A stretch of 64,000 bases of DNA, from assembly GCA_950106755.1 (NCBI GenBank), contig OX467083.1, forward strand, positions 22,935,029 to 22,999,028, in the 5' to 3' direction. The notes below the pieces were generated by a model. The model made no database searches. It was not told where the DNA came from and saw only the letters and a program-made list of their open reading frames with translations. The first letter of the stretch is position 1. Each line of letters begins with the position of its first letter. Below are positions 43,004 to 55,266 of the stretch, piece after piece. This DNA comes from Climacium dendroides. Taxonomy: Eukaryota; Streptophyta; Bryopsida; Hypnales; Climaciaceae. The position numbers were made by a program, and so were the translations under genes.

Positions 43004-46000
43004 TATTGAGGTACTTAATATCAAAGTTGCAGATCAATCTGCCCAAAGGTGTAGATACAAAGGCTAGCAGCCAAGTCCACATGAGTACGACTTATCATAA
43101 AACGATTCTCTAATACAGGCATAGCGGGAAGCATTGATACCTGTACCTAATATCCATTTATATCCGATGCACTCACTCAATATCAGTATGTCAGGCTCAC
43201 TTGTCGCCTTGGCATCCCATCCTCAATTGACCACGTTAGGATTGGATTCTCCTACCACTGACGTTACAGGTGAGCTTCAGTTCGATGGCAATCGTTGCGA
43301 AGTTTCAGTTCACAAGCAAGACCTTGCTCGAGTGTCCGGGCTCTTTCGCCCTGGCCAAGGCCTTTTTGAAATCCGTGAGCTCGAACTTCTCCACGTCGGC
43401 CACTGGCAAGATGCCGTCGATGACCAGAGGCGCGACCTCCGCAGCGCAGGCCTCCCGAGACTCGAACGCCTTGGTAACGCTCCCGAGGTTGAACCCTGTG
43501 ATGGAAACACCACGCAGCACATCCATCACGTTCACCGAGGCCACAGTGCCGCTCAGATGGCCGTACAGGATGATGCGGCCCCCATCTTGCACACTAGACG
43601 CCAAAGTTTGCGTCATGGTACCGCAGACGGCGTCCAACGCGACCCACGCGCCACGGCCGGACGTGATCGCCTTCACTCGCGCCACCACGTCTTCCTCACT
43701 GGAGCAGATGACCTGGGGCCAGCAACGGCACGGACGGGAGCTTCCCACAGTTAATTACGTTTGCAATTCACTGTGTGAGTCATTTTCTTCCCACCCACAT
43801 ATGTTCAGAATATGACAATTGCCCAAAGTACCTGCTCGTGAACGAAATTATTAAAATGACATTTGATGGAGTTCAGAGCCTGGAGATGTGAGATTCGCAG
43901 GGAAATTTATAGTAATTTCTCCCAACAAACTGGGAAGTGTCTACTGATTTCTCCAAAGGAATACTCTATGGGACCCTCATGTTTGTTTCTTTTCGAATTG
44001 CCGATTCAAAATTAAACTTATTGAGCTTGACAGTCTTTAATAAGATAATCAATTCCAAGTAATTATAAGGACCAAAGAAAATCGATGTATATTCCTTGAC
44101 AAAGAACGAGTTAAAGTAGAACTTAGAATACTGGATGGTTTTGTATCCAGATTGAATTTCTTTCCCAAGGCACTCACTGACCTGGTGGTGATCGCCTACG
44201 GCCAGTAATTCCGCTTTCTGCTCCGGCCGGCGCACGATATTGATCATTTGGATGCCCCAGTGCTTCGCGAGCGAGCTCAGTTGCTTCCCGACTGTGGAAC
44301 CCGCGGCCGTCTGGATTACGTACTCGCCTGGCGGCACCGGCTTCAGCTGCTTCAACAGGGAGTACGACGTCCACGGATTGATGACGAACTGCACGGCTTG
44401 CTCATCAGTCATGGCGTCCGGCACAGGCCACACCATTTCTGCGGGCAGGCTGATGTATTGTTTCCAGCAGCCTTTGCCTGCCCACACCGCGACCGAGGTA
44501 TGCGGTTGCACGCGCTGGCCTTTGTGGAACTTCGTGACGCCTTCTCCTACCTGCCCCACTCCAGGGTTGTTTCCACATCGTCAGCGGAAGGGTGAGCGAA
44601 ACCGAATCTAATGGATTTCTTACTTAAAACAGGCTTCCTACGTTTTAGCAAGCGTGAGCTGCAGCGAAATAAAAGACTTCGCTTCCGCTTACGATGTGTA
44701 AACGAGCCTTCAGAGTATATTCCATTCACAAGTAGGAGCAGGTACTTCATTAGAACATACTGTTCGAATTCTTTCTGTACAATTTACGTCCCAATTTATC
44801 TATCTCCCTACGAGTCATTGACTTGCTACCTGCGGTGAATCGATGGACACAGACAGTATATCGTAGAGTGAATGTCAGTCACAAGTAGGAGCAGGATGGT
44901 GCTTCATTAGAACCACACGGTTGGAATTCGAATTGTGCAATTTACATCCCAATTCATCTAAGTATCTCATAAGTCATTGACTTGCTACCTGTAGTCAATT
45001 GACTGACACATATATGGTAGATATGCCAATTCTCGTGCATATTTCACAATTGAGGCATTCTGTAACTGTGGGTTGCAACGTTTTGACCTAAAATTTCTAA
45101 AACATGAAAGCTCTTCGAGATGAGTTTTGAATTTGAAAAGATATTTGGAAATTGAGCTCGACAGTTGTGGCCTTTCCCTCATTCCAGCAACACAACACTG
45201 GTTGAGACAATTCTAAAATCCATGCCATCCATTCACCAAACAGTGTCACCGGACAAATGCTCTTGCTCGATGCTCGGGAGTCTAAAATTATCACTATAGC
45301 AAATTTGACCTACAAAACACTTGTTGATTGATTGATGAAGAGACTGTCATGAAACTGTCCGATGATTGGCATACCTCGTGAACGATGCCGAAACCCTCGC
45401 ATCCCGGAGTGCCATTGTGAACTTCGCGGCTGAGAATGAGTAAATCATAAACATGGATATGACGCATGGAGATGTGCACCACCACCTCCCCTGGTGCAGC
45501 TTTGGGAATGGGCAGCGTCACCACTTTCAGAGTGCTCCAGGGATCCTCTGGAATGAATCCCTCTTGCACAATCGCCAAATTCGACATAGTGACTCGAATT
45601 ATTATTCCAGTCTCTAGCTCGAGATCGATAGAATCAAAGCGCTCTTAGCTTTGTATGACTTCTATTCTACACCTTGTGCGTCGATCAGAGGGTGCTGTAT
45701 TGATAGACTTGGTGACAGATCGACCTGAGCTTGCAGTGGTGCAAAGGGAGGGAGATCCAGGGAATTTCATGTTGAAAGTAAGTGCCTTGAGAAATTTCCA
45801 TTTTGCTTGCTCTCCAAGGGAATTGAAGCAAATGATGTTTCGTCCCGTGCTTCCAAAAATCTTCCAAAGTCAAGGCTCACAGACAATATGGTGTTAATAA
45901 TCATATGACCTCTAAGGACCTATGTAATGGCTTTTGTGATTCACTAAATATTCAATAGCATTAAGCACTATGGAGGTGACTCCTGTAGAAAAAAATCTCT

Positions 46001-46150
46001 AATTATAGAGCATAATGCCTTGGTAATAGTGCCTAGAACTAATATGAGTGCCTGGCACTCGTAAGAGTGTCAAGCACTATTATCAAGGCACTCTTGCGTG
46101 CTTAACGTAGTAGGATGCCCTCGCACATGGGCCTCCTATCGTGTGACGGC
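43004..46150. repeat. Segmental duplication unit A (holds MDR gene A)
   Basis: Almost base-for-base the same as 51690-54840, from GAGGTACTTAATAT through the gene and its upstream flank to GTGTGACGGCCC. The left edge coincides with the CACTA terminus. Intron 1 holds two tandem copies of about 150 bp (from about 44727 and 44878, each starting TCACAAGTAGGAGCAGG), which are also present in unit B. A hairpin (GCCTTGGTAATAGTGC and its complement) lies at 46015-46090. Confidence 0.85.
43305..45587 (-). CDS. Medium-chain dehydrogenase/reductase (quinone/enoyl reductase-like), copy A
   Basis: Three exons: 45587-45375, 44550-44182 and 43712-43305, with GT-AG junctions in phase, give 329 residues. Exon 1 plus early exon 2 form the GroES-like domain (APGEVVVHISM, GCEGFGIVHE then VGEGVTKFHKGQRV). 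Exon 2 continues with NPWTSYSLLKQLKPVPPGEY and the NAD(P)-binding TAAGSTVGKQLSSLAKHWGI, then INIVRRPEQKAEL. Exon 3 closes the Rossmann domain (DGGRIILYG) and ends GHSSKVLLVN. The GHE and four-Cys zinc signatures of alcohol dehydrogenases are missing, so a zinc-independent NADPH-dependent reductase of the QOR/enoyl-reductase type is likely; the substrate is not predictable. No strong targeting peptide is visible. It is intact and is the left member of three tandem copies. Confidence 0.85.
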
Positions 46151-49100
46151 CCCACCCCTCGAGCTCGGGCTACTGCCCTCACCATCAAGGTAGGGCCCTC
46201 ACACAATGGGAGGCTTGTTTGTGAGGGCCTCCCACTATACAAGAGCTGAGTTACCTTTCTCCCAAATGAAATGATGTGGAATGTCACACCATGTTGTCTC
46301 TCGGATAATTTGACGTGGAATATTCCACATCCATGAATGGCTTTGAATATCAAATATAAAGATTAAATTTCAATATTTTATAAAAGAAAATAATAAGATA
46401 ATCAATATTCAATTCATTGAGAACAATAAATTCAACAACTTCATCACATGGCTTCATAAGCTACTTGGGTTTTGAATTCACATACTTGAAGACAAGATTA
46501 TTATATACATATGGGATAGTAGTAGATAAAACAACCCATGTGGGATATGTAAGTTAGGATTTGTAGGAGCTCAACCGCTCGTAGTTAAGTCCAAAGCAAG
46601 AATTGTATTTGAAGTAAAATTGTAGACCTCATTTAGACATAATAGAATATATATTTTTTAAACATTTTGAACTCAAAAAAGTTGGAGGATCAAGTTAAAT
46701 TTCATCTCCAAAAATGTGTTTCAAATTTTAAGCCTCCAATCAAAATTTATGAACCAATTTCAAGAGGGTTTGGAGGGACATTTCTTTAACATTTTCAAAC
46801 ATCTTCTTTGATATTTGTCCATAGCTTTTAATTTAAGACTCTAAATCTCAAACAAATTTTTGAAGATGACATTTATCTTGATTTTCCAACCTTCCTCAGT
46901 TGAAAGTTTGTGGAAAAAAGTTAGACTAATATGCCAAAATGAGGTTTAAAATACTATTTTGAACACAATTTTTACATTTTGACAGTGAGTGGTCAAGCTC
47001 TCATCTTTAAATTGTTCCAATACCCTTTTAAGGATTCATGATGGACAATGCATTTCATTATAAAAATGACATCTCTATCCGTCTTTTCCACAAATATCAA
47101 TGAAACAATCCCAAAATTTTGCCATAAATTTTTTTGATAAACCATCCTAACATTTGTTTGCAGATTTGTTTGTTTGATCCTTGAATTAGTCAAAAAAAAT
47201 AGAACTCACCATAAATGTTTTGTCTCTATCTTGATATCAAAGATTACTTTAATTCTCGATGATGTAGGGATGAATTTTCTAGATGAGGACTCAAAAGAGG
47301 AACTCCTTGAATGCAACTAATTTTTATGCATTGAGGAGACAAAGATATACAAAGAGTATCTTTCTAGTCTTTGCAATATTTTATAATGAGCATTTGAAAT
47401 TTGAAAAAAGCACTACAATTTCAAAGTTTGGAAAGCAATATTTGATAGAATGTTTTGAAGCCCTAGATAATTGAATAACAACTTACTCTATATTGAAATG
47501 TTTTTGATTAGTTTGGTAGTTTGGGGGGAGTAGATTGGTTAATTGACTTGCTAAGCTCATTTAATGAAATTAATAAATAATTTTTACTTTAATTTAGAAA
47601 TTTGGTTAAAATTCTTGCAAAAGAATATTGTTGATTATGTAGATGATAGCAATTATTGGTGTCATTTTCATGATAGAGTATGTCAAACTAGTGCTATGAC
47701 AACATCAATGCATTCAAATGATATCATTGTTGAGCAATGGTAATGAGGTGTCTTTGGGGTTTATTAGTTTATAGGGAGGAAGTATTCTATTTACTAACTT
47801 GGAGAAATTTATTGGAGAAAAAAATCATTGCAACTTGTTTCATATGCTTCTTGGAATAGATGCTCGTGTGATATATTTTTTGATTGTTTTGGTGTTACTT
47901 CTTCCTCCATTTATTTTGTTTGTTGATATTCCAATATTCAATAAGTGCTAAATATTCTCTCTCTAGGTACGGTACAACGGCTTTTTTTCCATTTTTATGC
48001 AGTGCCAAAGTGGCAATGTAAAATGTTATGGTGGTACTCCAAATTTCAATATTCATCTACATATTGGATAGAAAATATTACATACATACATATCACATGT
48101 CTCTAATTTTATTTTCATCCACAATTTAGCAATTTCATCCAAGTTTGTTTTTTATTCAAAGTATTCTCATGAAAAACTTCATGACTTTTTGCCATGTTTT
48201 AGCCAAATTATTTTTTCTAGTGCAATCTAAAACTAGAAAGCTGATTTAAAGCCTAATATGGTATTATCGTTGAAAATTGGCCTTTAAGATTTTAATTTAC
48301 AAAAATCAAGTTTTATACCAATACCATGTTTCAAATTGGTATAACATTGGTTTTAACAATATTGACATTATTTTCCTATGAGAAATTGGAATTGTTAATA
48401 ATAATTAACTAAAAAGTGGTGGTTATTCAAAATGAAACCAAACTACCAAAATATCTTCATTAATAAAATCACCAAACCTCATCAATCATTAGTAAACCAA
48501 CTAAACCTACTACATAAATTTTGGAGGATCTTAAATTTGACATCTTATTTTTTTTCTACTATACTCTAAAATGGAGGAATTATACAACTCCCTATTTTGT
48601 ATGTAATCATATAAGATGCATATTACCAATGCTATGGTAGATCCAAGAAAGGTATAAATTTTTTATCTCAAGTAGTTTTCTAAATTTTCAATGGTCATCT
48701 CCCCAAGTACCAATTGCATCAACATTGTTTCATTCTAAAATTCTAAAATAGTAAGAATATGACAATTTTTTTTGTTTGCTATAAAAGTAAGAAAATCAAA
48801 GATCCATTTTGAAGAACTTTCAGATGCAAAGATGTAGAATCAATAGTCTTGATGGTTTATTGCCTCTAAGGAGGTTTTAAAAGTCAAAATTAGAAGTATG
48901 TTCCTAAATGATGAGGTTTTTGTATGTTTCAAGTTAGATAAAGATCTACTTTAAAATAATTGAGTAACTATTTTTCTACCTTAGCATTACTAGTTAATAC
49001 AATAGAAAAGCATGAAATGAAAACCAATAGTGAACAAAAGATAAAGGAATAATACAAGAAAAGAGCACCAAGTAAAGCAAACCACAATAAAGAGACAAAG

Positions 49101-49639
49101 AAAGATTATTAAAACAAGAAGGCCTTGTCATATAATTAACTATTAATAACTTATTTAAAATAATGGTTATTAAAACAAATTTTTTCCTTCTAGTTGTCAT
49201 AATTAGTGAATTGGATGTGGAGTACTTAAAGCAGTCTACTCTAAAAATGTCCATTTAAGGGCTTGTCTGCTTTTCTCATGGGTTTCAATTGTTGGGAAGA
49301 TTCTAATCTCATTTTCATACAAAGAGAGATAGGTGAGGAGTGATTTCACATTTTCAAAGCATTAGTGAATTATTTATGAATTTTCTAAGATTTTTGTTAT
49401 ACACACCTACTTGTGCTTCTAGGTCTTCTACAATCCATTTACTTGCAGCTTTTAAAAAGATATATAGAAACCAAGGAGAATCATTGTCTCTTGTAATAGA
49501 TAAAACTTTAACCTTGATCCCATCTCATTATCTCTCATATATCAATTTTAGGACCACCTCATGTTCAATTATTAAAAAGCTAATTATTTGATTGATTTGA
49601 ACGAGACAATTGCTTTTAGAGCAGATTACGTTACAGAGA
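46151..49639. other. AT-rich spacer between duplication units A and B
   Basis: Directly right of unit A, 46108-46240 has GGGCCTCC/GGAGGC inverted pairs (CCTCGCACATGGGCCTCC and GGGAGGCTTGTTTGTGAGGG). The remainder is AT-rich with no recognised gene; short ORFs lack family features. Confidence 0.4.
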
Positions 49640-50845
49640 CCAATGTCCACGGAAACAAATACTGTGCCAAACAAGGCACCAAAACAAGTGAGAAAGACTA
49701 GGGATTCCACTTTCCAAATAACGTACGTAGCTGGGAAGTCGATGATTGTTAAAGACTGCGGTGATGACCACTGCAGATATTAAAATGCAAATGGGAGTGT
49801 AATGGATCAATGGAGTGAGCGCACTCAGTGTGATTGCCACAAGGATAGCCATCACTATATTCGCCATTGGGGTTCGACCCCCTGCTGCATAGTTCAAGGC
49901 TGATCTTGAGAAGGATCCTGCACATGTGAAAAATTCAATTTCACGCCGCATAGTTGGCTACAAGATCATTCTATAAAGTCCAAAGTGCAGTTGAAGGATC
50001 ATAATGTAAAGAGAAATCAATTACCAGTGGTGACATAACACGAGAATAAAGAGCCGCATATGTTCATGAAGCCAAATGCCACCATTTCATTGTTGCCATC
50101 CAAGCGGTGCCCGCGCAACTTCGCAAAGGTCCGCCCAATGGCAAGGCCCTCTGTCATTGCGATGAGACCTGCAATAAGGCCAATCTTGACTGCTGGTCCT
50201 AAAAATGGACCGGAGAAGAAGACTTGGTCTGCTGTAGAAGGATTCAACCCTTTTTTGATGTAACTTGCCTGCAATGAAGATTCAACCCACAATGCAACCT
50301 TTTATGTTAAAATTTAGAGAAGTAAGAACATTGCCCTGTGGAGAAAAATCATCTGGTGATATCCATTAATCCGGGATTATACACATATCGTTTTCCACAG
50401 TTCAAGGATGAGTGGACTTCATAGCATGAAGACTTGGCTAAGTTTGTACAGATTTGGCACTCAGGATCACAATATTCAGCACTCCGAAACATGCCAAGGA
50501 AGTGAAAACGATGACAGATTCCACTGAATTCAATGACCCCAATTGTGAATGAGTTTGCTTTACGTTTTGGACGCCTTGTTTATCAATCCTTGTGGCAATA
50601 ACCAATGCTGTTGCAATGACCATGGATAACATAGGGGCAACGGCAGCGACCCAGAAGAATTTCGGCTTCTTCTAGCCTGTAACACCATCCATTTATCTCC
50701 AAATCATCGCCTTTTGCATCCTTAATTGTTGATTACAATACCTGAATTAAGCCCACAAAGTAGAAGAATGTTTACACACCAGGAGTTTTGTTCTGGACAA
50801 GAATGCAATAAAGGCAAGCGTCATGGCAATTGTCCGCCAACTCCA
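49640..50845 (-). pseudogene. SULTR: Sulfate transporter (SULTR/SLC26 type) fragment
   Basis: Four consecutive internal exons are readable: 50845-50780 (WSWRTIAMTLAFIAFLSRT), 50671-50564 (KKPKFFWVAAVAPMLSMVIA, TRIDKQGVQN), 50268-50025 (ASYIKKGLNPS, IAMTEGLAIGRTFAKL, GNNEMVAFGFMNICGS) and 49916 to about 49650 (SFSRSALNYAAGGRTPMANI, LTPLIHYTPICILISAVVI). The last exon shifts frame near 49729 and continues as VIWKVESLVFLTCFGALFGT then VFVSVDIGL. These correspond to the central membrane-spanning half of plant sulfate transporters. The N-terminal membrane segments and the C-terminal STAS domain are absent. Truncation at both ends plus the frameshift make it a relic. It sits beside unit B and was not copied with it. 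Confidence 0.8.
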
Positions 50846-51176
50846 CTGCGCACAAGCTAGGGAGCAAGCACAAGCAGGTCAATGTCCAGAAGCAGATCGG
50901 ATGGTTAAGTAATTAGTACGTCGGAAGTCATGCAGGATTGATTTTACACCCGACTAGTTCAAACTTGATAGAAAGTATCAGTTGTCATCACATGGTTAAA
51001 TAATTGGTTGAATGTGACTGAGAAGGTGCGGTGACATGGAAATGGATTTGGGTTCCAGGGTAATCTGAAACGACACCCTGATTTCTCTCAAAAGCTGCGG
51101 AACTACTGCACACACTTGAGTATCAAGAGGTTGTTGATTACCTCTTCAGTGTGATGTAACTGAAGACAGAGATGAG
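50846..51176. other. Spacer
   Basis: No upstream sulfate-transporter exons could be found here. Nothing else was recognised. Confidence 0.3.
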
Positions 51177-51410
51177 GAATTTCATTAAAATGGCGATTAT
51201 TCCGTGAAAATGGCACGAAGGGGGACAACAAAATGGAAGGAATTCATAGAAAGATGACACCAGGTGAAGAAACATGGAGTTGGGTTGCAATTTGGACTTG
51301 TTAAGGATAGAATTGGCACATCTATGAGGTTGACATGCCAAGAAACGCTGTTGTATGTACTCTTGACTTGCGTAAATGGCATGCGGAATATCGCCATTTT
51401 AATGAAATTC
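51177..51410. mobile_element. Inverted-repeat (MITE-like) insertion ending next to a proteasome exon
   Basis: 21-bp identical inverted arms (51177-51197 and 51390-51410) with core AATTTCATTAAAATG, the same terminus as the element at 42359-42499. The right arm ends five bases before the proteasome exon at 51416. Only the right arm remains in the third duplication unit (about 54855-54875). Confidence 0.55.
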
Positions 51411-51415
51411 TTCAG

Positions 51416-51513
51416 GGGTCATAACTCAAACTCAGTACGTGAATTTTGGAGAAGAATTACATGGACACATTTGACAAGGGGACAGTAAAGCTGGTTGTGC
51501 GAGCGTTGTTGAA
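51416..51513 (+). pseudogene. PAD1: 20S proteasome subunit alpha-7 penultimate exon fragment (unit B)
   Basis: After a TTCAG acceptor it reads GHNSNSVREF, then one base out of frame LEKNYMDTF and TVKLVVRALL, ending at a GTAAGTG donor. This matches the penultimate segment of plant proteasome alpha-7 (NSNSxREFLEKNY, ETVKLAIRALLE). One T is missing in the EFLE codons and one G before the donor. The last exon, present in unit C, is missing here: the sequence jumps from GATTCTGC to AGCTTGCTTGAACTC. Confidence 0.7.
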
Positions 51514-51987
51514 GTAAGTGACCACCACCCGCTTGGCTTTCTTTGTGGATGCTGATGAACTGCATGTTTTGTGTCTAGATTCTGCAGCTTGCTTGAACTC
51601 GACTTTGATTGGGGGGAATGAAAGGGTTTACTTGAATTTGAAACCAGAATTAGAGGTTGTCGGACTCGAAATAAGAATTTCAGGCGTTTTATTGAGGTAC
51701 TTAATATAAAAGTTGCAGATCAATCTGCCCAAAGGTGTAGATACAAAGGCTAGCAGCCAAGTCCACATGAGTACGACTTATCATAAAACGATTCTCGAAT
51801 ACAGGCATAGCGGGAAGCATTGATACCTGTACCTAATATCCATTTATATCCGACGCACTCACTCAATATCAGTATGTCAGGATCACTTGTCGCCTTGGCA
51901 TCCCATCCTCAATTGACCATGTTAGGATGGATTCTCCTACCACTGACGTCAGGTGAGTTTCAGTTCGATGGCAATCGTTGCGAAGTT

Positions 51988-54271
51988 TCAGTTCACAAGC
52001 AAGACCTTGCTCGAGTGTCCGGGCTCTTTCGCCCTGGCCAAGGCCTTTTTGAAATCCGTGAGCTCGAACTTCTCCACGTCGGCCACGGGCAGGATGCCGT
52101 CGATGACCAGAGGCGCGACCTCCGCAGCACAGGCCTCCCGTGTCTCCAACTCATTGAGGACGTGCCTGAGGCTGAACCCGGAGAAGGACACACCACGCAG
52201 CAGGTCCATCGCGCTCACTGAGGCCACAGTGCCGCTCAGAGAGCCGTACACGAAGATGCGGCCCCCGTCTCCCATACTGGAGGCCATAGTTTGAGTCATG
52301 GTACCGCAGACGGCGTCCAAAGCGACCCACGCGCCACGGCCGGACGTGATCGCCTTCACTCGCGCCACCACGTCTTCCTCACTGGAGCAGATGACCTGGG
52401 GCCAGCAACGGCACGGACGGGAGCTTCCCACAGTTAATTACGTTTGCAATTCACTGTGTGAGTCATTTTCTTCCCACCCACATATGTTCAGAATATGACA
52501 ATTGCCCAAAGTACCTGCTCGTGAACGAAATTATTAAAATGACATTTGATGGAGTTCAGAGCCTGGAGATGTGAGATTCGCAGGGAAATTTATAGTAATT
52601 TCTCCCAACAAACTGGGAAGTGTCTACTGATTTCTCCAAAGGAATACTCTATGCGACCCTCATGTTTGTTTCTTTTCGAATTGCCGATTCAAAATTAAAC
52701 TTATTGAGCTTGACAGTCTTTAATAAGATAGTCAATTCCAAGTAATTATAAGGACCAAAGAAAATCGATGTATATTCCTTGACAAAGAACGAGTTAAAGT
52801 AGAACTTAGAATACTGGATGGTTTTGTATCCAGATTGAATTTCTTTCCCAAGGCACTCACTGACCTGGTGGTGATCGCCTACGGCCAGTAATTCCGCTTT
52901 CTGCTCCGGCCGGCGCACGATATTGATCATTTGGATGCCCCAGTGCTTCGCGAGCGAGCTCAGTTGCTTCCCGACTGTGGAACCCGCGGCCGTCTGGATT
53001 ACGTACTCGCCTGGCGGCACCGGCTTCAGCTGCTTCAACAGGGAGTACGACGTCCACGGATTGATGACGAACTGCACGGCTTGCTCATCAGTCATGGCGT
53101 CCGGCACAGGCCACACCATTTCCGCGGGCAGGCTGATGTATTGTTTCCAGCAGCCTTTGCCTGCCCACACCGCGACCGAGGTATGCGGTTGCACGCGCTG
53201 GCCTTTGTGGAACTTCGTGACGCCTTCTCCTACCTGCCCCACTCCAGGGTTGTTTCCACATCGTCAGCGGAAGGGTGAGCGAAACCGAATCTAATGGATT
53301 TCTTACTTAAAACAGGCTTCCTACGTTTTAGCAAGCGTGAGCTGCAGCGAAATAAAAGACTTCGCTTCCGCTTACGATGTGTAAACGAGCCTTCAGAGTA
53401 TATTCCATTCACAAGTAGGAGCAGGTACTTCATTAGAACATACTGTTCGAATTCTTTCTGTACAATTTACGTCCCAATTTATCTATCTCCCTACGAGTCA
53501 TTGACTTGCTACCTGCAGTGAATCGATGGACACAGACAGTATATCGTAGAGTGAATGTCAGTCACAAGTAGGAGCAGGATGGTGCTTCATTAGAACCACA
53601 CGGTTGGAATTCGAATTGTGCAATTTACATCCCAATTCATCTAAGTATCTCATAAGTCATTGACTTGCTACCTGTAGTCAATTGACTGACACATATATGG
53701 TAGATATGCCAATTCTCGTGCATATTTCACAATTGAGGCATTCTGTAACTGTGGGTTGCAACGTTTTGACCTAAAATTTCTAAAACATGAAAGCTCTTCG
53801 AGATGAGTTTTGAGTTTGAAAAGAAATTTGGAAATTGAGCTTGAAAGTTGTGGCCTTTCCCTCATTCCAGCAACACAACACTGGTTGAGACAATTCTAAA
53901 ATCGATGCCATCCATTCACCAAACAGTGTCACCGGACAAATGCTCTTGCTCGATGCTCGGGAGTCTAGAATTCATCACTATAGCAAATTTGACCTACAAA
54001 ACACTTGTTGATTGATTGATGAAGAGACTGTCATGAAACTGTCCGATGATTGGCATACCTCGTGAACGATGCCGAAACCCTCGCATCCCGGAGTGCCATT
54101 GTTAACTCCGCGGCTGAGAATGAGTAAATCATAAACATGGATATGACGCATGGAGATGTGCACCACCACCTCCCCTGGTGCAGCTTTGGGGATGGGCAGC
54201 GTCACCACTTTCAAGGTGCTCCAGGGATCCTCTGGAATGAATCCCTCTTGCACAATCGCCAAATTCGACAT
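51988..54271 (-). CDS. Medium-chain dehydrogenase/reductase, copy B
   Basis: Exons 54271-54059, 53233-52865 and 52395-51988 give 329 residues with the same junctions as copy A. Exon 2 is identical in protein to copy A, and exon 1 differs at two visible residues (SRGVNNG for SREVHNG). Exon 3 starts and ends identically to A but differs strongly in the middle (MGDGGRIFVYGSLSGTVASV, AMDLLRGVSFSGFSLRHVLN). This block covers the end of the cofactor domain and the following helix. The frame is intact. The TAAGSTVGKQ cofactor loop is unchanged. The block may reflect gene conversion from an unseen paralogue or selection on specificity. Confidence 0.85.
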
Positions 54272-54880
54272 AGTGACTCGAATTATTATTCCAGTCTCTA
54301 GCTCGAGATCGATAGAATCAAAGCGCTCTTAGCTTTGTATGACTTCTATTCTACACCTTGTGCGTCAATCAGAGGGTGCTGTATTGATAGACTTGGTGAC
54401 AGGTCGATCTGAGCTTGCAGTGGTGCAAAGGGAGGGAGATCCAGGGAATTTCATGTTGAAAGTAAGTGCCTTGAGAAATTTCCATTTTGCTTGCTCTCCA
54501 AGGGAATTGAAGCAAATGATATTTCGTCGCGTGCTTCCAAAAATTTCCCAAGTGAAGACTAACAGACAATATGGTGTTAATAATCATATGACCGCTAAGG
54601 ACCTATGTAATGGCTTTTGTGATTCACTAAATATTCAATAGGAGGTGACTATGGAGGTGGCACTATGGAGGTGACTCCTGTAGAAAAAAATCTCTAATTA
54701 TAGAGCATAATGCCTTGGTAATAGTGCCTAGCACTAATACAAGCGCCTGCCACTCGTCACAGTGTCAAGCACTATTATCAAGGCACTCTTGCGTACTTAA
54801 CGTAGCGGGATGCCCTCGCAAATGGGCCTCCCGTTGTGTGACGGCCCGCGGAATATCGCCATTTTAATGAAATTCTTCAG

Positions 54881-55266
54881 AGGTCATAACTCAAACTCAG
54901 TACGTGAATTTTGGAGAAGAATTACATGGACACATTTGGCAAGGAGACAGTAAAGCTGGTTGTGCGAGCGTTGTTGAAGTAAGTGACCACCACCCGCTTG
55001 GCTTTCTTTGTGGATGCTGATGAACTGCATGTTTTGTGTCTAGATTCTGCCCGGGATGGAGTCTGAACCTGTAGTTCTTACGGCGATGGCTTTTGCGATT
55101 GTGGCAGGTGGTCGAGAGTGGAGGCATAAACATTGAAATAGCTGGAATGACCAAGAACGAGGGCTTGCGGTTGCTAGAAGATGCAGAGGTGGAGGAGATT
55201 GTGACGGCTATAGAAACTGAGAAGGCTGCTGCCGAAGCAGCAAAGAAAGGTCCTCCTCGTGATTAG
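54881..55266 (+). pseudogene. PAD1: 20S proteasome subunit alpha-7, last two exons with intron
   Basis: Exon 54881-54978 reads GHNSNSVREF and, shifted by one base, LEKNYMDTFGKETVKLVVRA; intron 54979-55107 (GTAAGTG to GGCAG); exon 55108-55266 reads VVESGGINIEIAGMTKNEGL, RLLEDAEVEEIVTAIETEKA, AAEAAKKGPPRD and stop. The ending AAEAAKKGPP is typical of plant proteasome alpha-7 (PAD). The kept intron shows the copy arose from DNA, not mRNA. Upstream exons are absent, and two 1-nt deletions break the frame. The parent gene is not in the window. It lies antisense to and just downstream of MDR copy C. Confidence 0.85.

Larger units (their letters stand above)
51383..54848. repeat. Segmental duplication unit B (holds MDR gene B)
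   Basis: The left edge (GCGGAATATCGCC at about 51383) is repeated at 54848, where unit C begins, so B and C are head-to-tail. From about 51690 rightwards it matches unit A. The B/C junction is the point where GTGTGACGGCCC meets GCGGAATATCGCC. Confidence 0.85.

Noticed and set aside
43134..44611. Plus-strand ORFs opposite MDR copy A (and equivalents in B and C)
   Set aside because: They are antisense shadows of the GC-richer MDR exons, which have proper splice sites and family motifs.
49860..49890. tRNA T-arm-like GGTTCGACCCCC
   Set aside because: It lies in a sulfate-transporter exon and no cloverleaf can be drawn around it.
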